Shown here: in pieces, positions 49,701-58,700 of the stretch
How positions within the stretch are numbered: the stretch's first letter is position 1
How the letters are laid out: each line of letters opens with the position of its first letter
NCBI RefSeq assembly: GCF_037975245.1
Contig: NC_092571.1
Span: 1,344,501-1,408,500 of the forward strand
Direction of reading: 5' to 3'
DNA length: 64,000 bases
From: Apostichopus japonicus
Lineage: Eukaryota > Echinodermata > Holothuroidea > Aspidochirotida > Stichopodidae
Notes under the pieces: model-generated
Databases searched by the model: none
Told to the model about the DNA's origin: nothing
Seen by the model: the letters and a program-made list of their open reading frames with translations, nothing else
Position numbers and translations under genes: made by a program

Positions 49701-52700
49701 ATAAATCAACAGAACAGTGACAATACAACACACATCAGTGTTAATTAAGGTTCAAGAAACACACACTGAGAAACATTCACAATGATAGTTTCTATATTAA
49801 AACAAAACAAGAAGATTTGTAACCATTCTGGAAATTCACCATCACAAAATTACAAATGAGCAGGAAGAATTTGAACGAGTGATGGAAAAATATGCCAAGT
49901 TCTTCCCCAGAGATTTAGGTTCATTTATTGCAACTTTGTTAACGTTTTCTATGGACACCAAGCATTCCCCCCCAAAAAGGTTTCATATCTTAACGCTTTC
50001 TCACTAAAACAAGATTTTTGAATTAAAACGACAAATGCCAATGTCCCTTCTTTCACTTACGACTGTAAATCTAGAATAAAAACAAGCATCAAAAGGGATG
50101 TGACACTGGTCATTTAAAATTGAACAATGGACACTGAAAATAACTACCTGAATCTCATTTTGGTTTTTTGAGTGATAAAGGGACAAATCCCTCTTACAGA
50201 GTGTTAGTGGGTTTTTAAGTACCGTTTACTTTGACAAACAACAACCTTAAAGATCAAGTACTTCCTATTTTTCTCAAAATTCTGCTGATATCAAAGAGTT
50301 AACTGCAGATACAAATGACTTTAATCTCTGTTTAAACTGAAAAAAAACCGATTAAAACACAGAATTTGCAAGGTTTCACTTTCACATTTCAAATTTGAGG
50401 AATCATGCAGATCTTTGCAGAAAGAAGTGTTTTTTTTAAATGCTATTAATCCTTTTTTTTCCCTGAGGTTTCATGAATTTCCTTATATAATCATGAAGTA
50501 CTAAAATAAATGTGTCATTAATGATTCGGCAATTTAAGTTAGTTTTGCCTATTTTTTCACAGCAATTTGTTATGTTTAACCTTATAAATTAATCCCTGAT
50601 TTGCATAAAGAGAATTTTAGATGATGCTACTATCAAAATGATAAAATACCGATAATAATAATAACTACTGTAGTCTCATAGTGCAGACGCCAACAAAAGT
50701 TGTTCAATGCACTTTACGGGTGCTGAAAGTACAAAAACTAATAGAGTTGAGAGAAAAGAAAAGTTTTAAGACAGCGCTTGAATTGAATAATAGTATCTAA
50801 AGACCTAATTCCAACTGGGAGGGATTTCCATAGCAGTGCAGCATTAAGATAGTTACGGTCACCGAAAGATCTTGTACGTGATATTGGAACCTGAAGTTGA
50901 AACTGATATTGCGAACGTATTGGTCTACATTTAGCTTGCTGATGTAAAAGAACATCAAGGCAAGGTTGAGGTAACAGTTTTAATGGCACGAAAAACTAGA
51001 ATGAGGATTTCATAGTCAATACAGAGTCTTATTGGTAACCAGTGTAGTTCTTCCGGTATAGGAGTGATAGGGGTAAACCTGTTTGCCATATAGACGATTC
51101 GAGCAGCCGTGTTTTGGTTCCTGGGCAATCTTTCAATTTTAGTGGCAGTCTATTGGGTAAATGATAAACACTCCATAAATTTGTCCATCCCCACAGTCCT
51201 AGTTCAGGGATTTTCATCTCATGATTCAGGAGAAGTGAATTTTCGAACCGCGGGCCAACTTAATCTAATATATTTTGAACAGTGGAGAACAATGAGCGCT
51301 GTGATGTCATCGCAGCACTTCGTTTCGGGGGCTGCAGGGACTCTACTGTATCATTAGCAGGCTACACTGTAGCAAGGAAAGTTAAAAATTCTAAAAGTAA
51401 ACTAGCGATTTTGATGGAAATTTCTTGGTGAAGTTGCAAGTTAGCAATCTTTTGAAGAGTAAAAACGTTCAAGAATTCCCTAACTCGGTTTTCTTCATAA
51501 TATGTTGTTGTTCAGATATTTGCTATGTGAGCGATTTTTTAATCACAGCGGTACACGAAGTCTGTACACATTCCTGAGAATGTGTCGTGAGAATGTACAT
51601 GTTTACAAGGCTTTCACAATTTGACCCCTAGTGACCCCTAATGAACTTTGACCTCCACCAAAAACAATAGGCTTCTTTAACTCAATTAGGTACTTTAACA
51701 CACTAAATATGAGGTTTGCCCAAGCTTCCCTTCTTGAGATATCATGTTTACAAGGTTTCCACAATTGTGACTCTTGGTGACCCCAAATGACCATTGACCT
51801 CCACCTAAACAATAGGCTTCTTGTACTCAATGTGGTACTTCTACACACTACATATGAAGTTGGTCTGACCTTCCCTTCTTGAGATATTGTGTCACAAGCT
51901 GGGCGTCCCAAACCACTCACACACACACACAGGCATGCTCGCACACATACGCCATCATGAATGCAAAGGTTACGATTATCATCGAAACCCAAAATGAGAC
52001 ACAATCTTGGGTGAATGTTTTAAAGCAAAAGTTGTGTTATATCTGTAAAAACAGTAAAAACACCTATACAACCTCTTGACTTCTTTAAAACCCTTTACTG
52101 TCCATTAAAGCTATAAATGTAATAATAATTATTAAAACTTTGGTGAACAATTAGTTTCATTTAACTATAAAGCTTATTGCCTTCACATCATAAAACTTTG
52201 AACTGAACAATGGCATACTAGGGCAAGGAAGTACAATTCGGTTTACAGCCAGCCAACCTGCTGTAAGCTATTTTCACATTATAACATTCAGCTACTGCGT
52301 GTATGAATGAATTCTTATTGGCACATTCCCTCTACTCAGAAGAACGTATAATTCTGGAACAAACAAGACACAACCTAATAAAACCATGGGGAGTATTGTC
52401 TCAAACACACATCCATAATCAATAACCCCTTTGGGACGAATCAGCGAGTTTTGCCTAGCTTCAGATCTACGGTACATTAGGTTGCATTTTATCTTTTACT
52501 TAATATAAATAATTTATAATGGTTAACTGTCGAGAGATGTCAAAATGGAGACAAATTATCTTAACTTTGACTGTCCTTTAAGACAGCCGTATTTTGCTCA
52601 TAATTGTAACTAGGTCTAAAGGCATTACTGTACAGTAACGTGATTTGACATCCAGGAAGGAACTGATGCATGATGGGAAATTCTTGCAACGTTAGAATTT

Positions 52701-55700
52701 AAGGTGCATAAGTGATCAATAAATATCAAGTAATGCAATCCTTCCATTTGATAATTCATTCCAAATATATTATGTACAACTGATAAGCTTGCCATTTATG
52801 CCCAATTTAGCTAGATTTGAAAGGGAAAAAACAGTGATTTTTGTGAATCAGTTCAGCAGAGTTACAGAAGTTCCTACAAACTATGTGACACACCTAGATA
52901 TGATATGAACTATGAGACATACCTACATGAACTCTGTGATACAATGTCACAATTTGTAGGTTTTACTACATGAATTTATCTGTTTATTTATTTGAAATCT
53001 TATACAATACTTTAGACGACAAGTGCCTTATCTCTTGTGGCATCAAAGGGTCAGAAAATTTCAACTGCAGTCAAGTAATGTTGATTTTCTTTTAAATCCA
53101 TCCAGTCAAAAGAATATCTCTGCCTGGCATAAATGTTTCAATTATACTGTTATGTCCATACGTCATGCACTTGCAGTGCAATTAACCACTTACTGAACTC
53201 AGATTCATTGTTCAGGTATGTAGCTCAGAGAGGGCAGTACACCAGAACAAATTAAGGGCTTGTGTATGTTGGAAATCAATCAGAATACAAATGACTGAAA
53301 TACTCTGAACATTTAAAACAAAGCCAAGTACAACAATGATGCATGAATAAGAGGGAAAACAAAACACATTACAACATTAAAAGCATATAAAGTAGTGTAC
53401 AGGCTTTTCTGTTTCTATCAATAAAGTTTAAAATGCTCTTATAAAGGTAACTCTTGAAGGCTATTAACAGCAGTGATAAGCTTATAATTAATAGGGAAGG
53501 CACTACAGGAGGACCATAAAGGAGGCCAGGCACAGAAAAAAAGATGCTGTAAAGTAAGGCACTGTGACATTGGAGGAGGGCACTAATAAATGGCACTATA
53601 TGCGGGCACTGAACGAAGACACTGAAGGAGAGCTCTCTGAAGGAAGGGCACTGAGAAAGGATGCTGAGAAGGAAGCACAATCTAGACACACTTCCTCTCG
53701 GTACAACTATTTAGCTATCAATTGACTCATTGTTTGAAGTATATAGAGTAAATCAAGAATTGGAGACAAATACATACTGTATGTACACAGATTCTTTCTG
53801 CATATATGGCAGGGAGTCATAAAACCAGTGAAAGGGCCCTGGAGGCAGGAAAAATTACCAAGCCGAACGAAGAATATTGGACTAACCATGCTGAGCATAA
53901 CTAGGACCAACACCCCAATTTTTTCCTCCTCTCATCTTGGACTGAATCAATTCTTACTCTGTCACAGTTCATACCTCATTCTGAGAGTGTTTGTGTTTTA
54001 GGCAGCAAATCCAGGCAATTATTCTTTCCAGAACAAATGTATTCGAGTATTGAATCATGTTTGAGATTTACAAACCAGAACACAAAACTCTTGTACAACA
54101 ACAAAGGAATTTCCCTTATAAACGTTTGAAATAAAAGCTGCCATTTCCTGAAAGTATCACATAAGTCTAGAAAGCCAGGCGGAACAAGCAAATGAAAATT
54201 GATATCTACACAGTTAGGCGCTTGATCAATGAGTAAAAAAACACTTTCCACAAGTTCACGAGGCTAATTGACAACAGTGAAAGAGAAAGTACTAATGACT
54301 ATTGTTTAAACACACAATCTAGCTGGGTTTAAAGATTAGTTATCCTGTTAATTAGATGCCAACTCTGCTGTACTACAGTTGCTACACGTCAACACAATTT
54401 ACAGCAATAACACAGAACAGCATATAAAGCCTCATCGTTGACTATTTGTAGTATGAGAATCTCTGCAATGGAAATGTTGTTAACTCTGTACCTTGCTAGG
54501 TGATTGTTATGATTTACCTATTTTCAAACAAATTCAATCAACTGTGATTGGAAGAATTGTATTGTATTGTAAGCATTGTATTGTATTGTAAGTATTGTAT
54601 TGTAACATATGCATATATAGATGGATATCACAATAAAGGCCTCATGAATTGATGCCTGTGTAAAGTTTTCAGCGAGTTGAAAACGATTACAATAGTTTTT
54701 ATTAGTATTTTTTTAACAGTCCTACATACATCTACCATACACTTCATGTTGCTCAGAAGTTTACATTTTTAGAACAACTTCCGACCAGCCTCTAGGCGGA
54801 ATTAAATTCGACAGATTAATGATAATCAAGCCATTAGTTTTAAATGGGAACACAGTCAGAATTGCTCCTAAATATGCTAGCAAGTCAAATTGATGGTCAC
54901 AATTTTTGTTTTGATTTCAAAAAGTAGGCTTACTAGCATCTTAGACCTTCTCTGAGACAGTGCCAGTTACAAAACTTAACAACCCTCAATGTTTTATGAC
55001 AATATTTTTAAGGATGAGAAGGAGAACCTACCTAAAATTTAAGTTGAAGGTTTACAGTCTTGTTTGAGACCAAGGCCCCCTGACACTCGTGACTTTAAAA
55101 CACTCAACCCCTGGTCATTGATAACTTGTCAGCTTTGTGGGCAATTCAAACAACCCCTCCTGGAGCACTACAGCACATCACATCTACATGTCCCACTGGA
55201 GACTTCCCATAAGGTGCAGCCACAAACTGGCACACGCAAGTATATTCGCAAGTCCCCTTTTATACACCTGGGTGAAGAGAGGAATGAAGATCAAGCACCT
55301 TTCCCAAGAACAAAACGTAATTACCTGGTCAGGACTGGAACCTGCAATCCTTACATCGCCAGACCATTGCCTACAACCGCTTGACCACAACGCTCCAAAC
55401 ACAACCTAGACCTAGACAACAACTTTTTGAAAATATTAAATAATTATATGGAAGCAATACTGATCATATCCAACTGCAGATTATGGACTTTTACGGCAGC
55501 TTTTGATCTCAGTCAATTTTTAATAGCCTACTCTTTTCTTAATTTTGTTTATTTTTGTTTTGTTTATTCTGCCATTAAATATGATCTACATTTGTTCATA
55601 CATATTTATAGCAATGAGACAGCGGGACCAGAAGTAAGATAATTTTTCAAGTCTGGTCCTTTACAAAGTAAAACGAGAAAAGCAAATTTTATATTGAGAA

Positions 55701-58700
55701 AAGAAAACATCCACTTTTCAATTAATTAGTTTCCCTTTGATCATACAGCTTACTACTTTGACTAAATTCAGTTTAATTTCAAAATAATCATGAATTAGTA
55801 TTCGTGTTGTGTTCGTATTGTTTGTGTAAGTTGATTAGTCCTAAAGGGAAAATTTGCCTAGACAACACAGCTTGCAAAGCAGATGTTGAATTTTTCAATT
55901 TCTTATATATATTTTTTATAACAGACATGAAATTGCCCAATGAATGGTACCTCCTAAAATGTTGGTCTGTACACAAGGACCACTACCATGTATTAAATTT
56001 TCAAGTGGTGGAAGGCACATCACAATGGTTGTTAGGGGTAATAGCTTTAAAGATTTGAATCTGATACAAAAGAGAGCAAACAGTCCGTGGGTTCATGCTG
56101 GAAGAATGCAATGATGTTTTGACAGGATTAGGAGAAACTATCAACGTTACCCATCATATAACTGTGGATCCTAATGTTCCACCACTAATTCACCCACCAA
56201 GAAAATTGCCAATCGCACTTCGAGATCGTATTCGAACGGAACTTGAGTGAATGGAAACAATGAACGTCTTCGAGCAAGTTCATGCGCCAACAAAATGGGT
56301 AACTAGAATGGTGACTGCAATTTTTTGATGTGAATGAGGAAGTTACCCTGTTTGTTGACTCTTGCAGTCCAGGGGTTGGAGCTGTTATTCTCCAAGGTCT
56401 TGCGCACCTAATTGCATATATACTTCCAAATCAATTACTAAGAGTCAACAAAAGTTATGTGCAAATTGAAAGGAAATGCTTGCCACGGTTTTCGGTTTCA
56501 TTTGCGTTTCATGAGTACTTGTATGGTCAGAGAATGATTATTGTAGGAGACCGATCATAAACTGTTAGAGTTGTTCAGAAGCCGTTGCATCAAAATCCGC
56601 AGAGGCTGCAACAGATGTTAATGAAAGAACAAAAGTATCCATTAAATGTAAAGTACTGACCTGGAGTAGCTAGAGTTGGAGACTCATTGTTCAGAGCAAA
56701 TTTAAGTGGCTGATAACTTTGGTGGAAAAGATTTTAATGTAAAAAAAATGTAAGTGAAATGATTCATGTTACAAGTAATGATGAAGCCATGAAAGAGCTA
56801 ATACAGCTTACCAGGCAAGGATGGCCAAATGCAAAGGCAGAAGTACCTGTGGGTGCAAAAGTGTTCTTTCTGCAACACATATAGAAGGCAGAAACAAAGA
56901 GAAACTCTGCAAACACATGTATGATATACCTCAAAGATGCTGGAAAAAAACAGGGAGCAGATCTCTGAGTAGAATAGAAATGATTATCTGATTTTAATTG
57001 ATCATTACTCTGGTTATTTTGAGAATTCTCATTTACAAGTATGCAGTTTGAGAATTTTTCTATTTAAATTGTATCACTGTCATCTTACTACTTCCAGTCC
57101 CTACCACCCACAGTCTAATGGCATGGCTGAGAAATGAGTTAAAATTGCCATGAGTTTGTTAACTAAAGCCAAAGAGAGTTGACAAGACCCTTATCTAGCT
57201 CGATCTACTCGATTACAGGCATATGCTTGGAGACGACATCCTAAGTAGGGTCAACTCTTCAACGTTTGTTTGGAAGGCGGACGAAAACATTACTTTTAAC
57301 GACTGAACAATATTACTCAGAACTTCGACGCTGAAACCAGAAATAGTAAACAAACAACTGACAGAGTTAACGACAAATACAGAAATCATATTATAACGGA
57401 CAGACAAAGAAACTACTAGAACTCGAACCTGGAGAGAATGTTCGTTTACAGAACGACAAAGAATGGAAACCAGCAGTTGTAGTATCCAAAACTGACCAAC
57501 CTAGATCATATAACATAGAAACAACAGATGGAGTGCGGTGGTATCGATGTAATCACAGACAACTGTACAAAACAGCAGAAACATTCACGCCCACAGATGT
57601 CTCTGATGAAGCAACACATAACACAGACACATATATTGCTGTACCTGACACAGACAATGAATTGAGAACTTAAGAAGAAGTGAGACAAAAAACAAAACCA
57701 CATTGGCATAAGAACTATGTGATGTAAATAGGGGACTGTGGTATTAGTGGAAGTCAGTCCATAGGTGTAGTCAAGTCATAAATTAGATATTAAATGGTCA
57801 TGTATTCCAAAAAAAGTTGTTTTGATGATTACAGTGTTAAACTGACTATGGATGTATACAGTGAAACTTTTCTCAAATCATATGTTTGCATCAGAAAAAT
57901 AGGTAGATATAACATATATATACCAGATGTATTTCATGTAAACCCTGATCTGGAGATATTCCCTGGCTTAATTGATGCTCACTGCATCATGTTATTGTAA
58001 CTGAAGAACTTCCTGGGTGTAACTAATTAATACTAATTTCCTCGGGCTCTTCCTCCTCATATCTTTGTGGTGGTATATATGTTCATGTTTAGACAAAGTT
58101 TTGTTGTTCATATAACTGTCTAGCAGTGACCAGACAATCTGAAGGGTGTTACTAAAACGAATGACAATTGCGTTACACATAACGAATGACAATATGTTGT
58201 ACACACTAAAAAATTGCGTTGACTAAAACGAATGACAGTAACGACAGCACAGACATTTGCTTCAACCAGATATCACAGTTCAGACTTCGTGGGTATCTAG
58301 ATCTAGTAAAGTACGGACAAGATAAAACGCACCTTATAGTAAGCGAAATTGTAAGTCTGATTTTAAAAAGTAAATTTAACATCATTTTTCCCATATTAAT
58401 TGTTAGAAACTAACAATACTATAATCTTGAAACGGCTTCAGTTATCTTTCTACATAAATCTACAGAGGTAAAAAGCACAGAACTCAAGCGCATTCTCACA
58501 CAAAAACTTTCCCTGTGGTTTCTATCCGTAAATTACACCAAAACCCTGCAACCACGTAACATGTGATTTTCCTCAAATCATTTTTGCGCAGAAAACCAAT
58601 AACCGCATTTACTCCACTCCGTTAATCATTCTATCTCTTCTCAACACTGTCCTTCGTTGTCATTCGCTGTCATTCGCAAATGATAATTAACCCTGTACAA

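Noticed and set aside
53976-54251. 91-residue minus frame directly upstream of the decayed SLC12A9 exon copy
   Set aside because: It ends at a stop before the homologous segment and does not resemble the leader of the distal first exon.
55064-55409. Two overlapping plus-strand frames of 90-106 residues
   Set aside because: They lie antisense on a tRNA-derived SINE.
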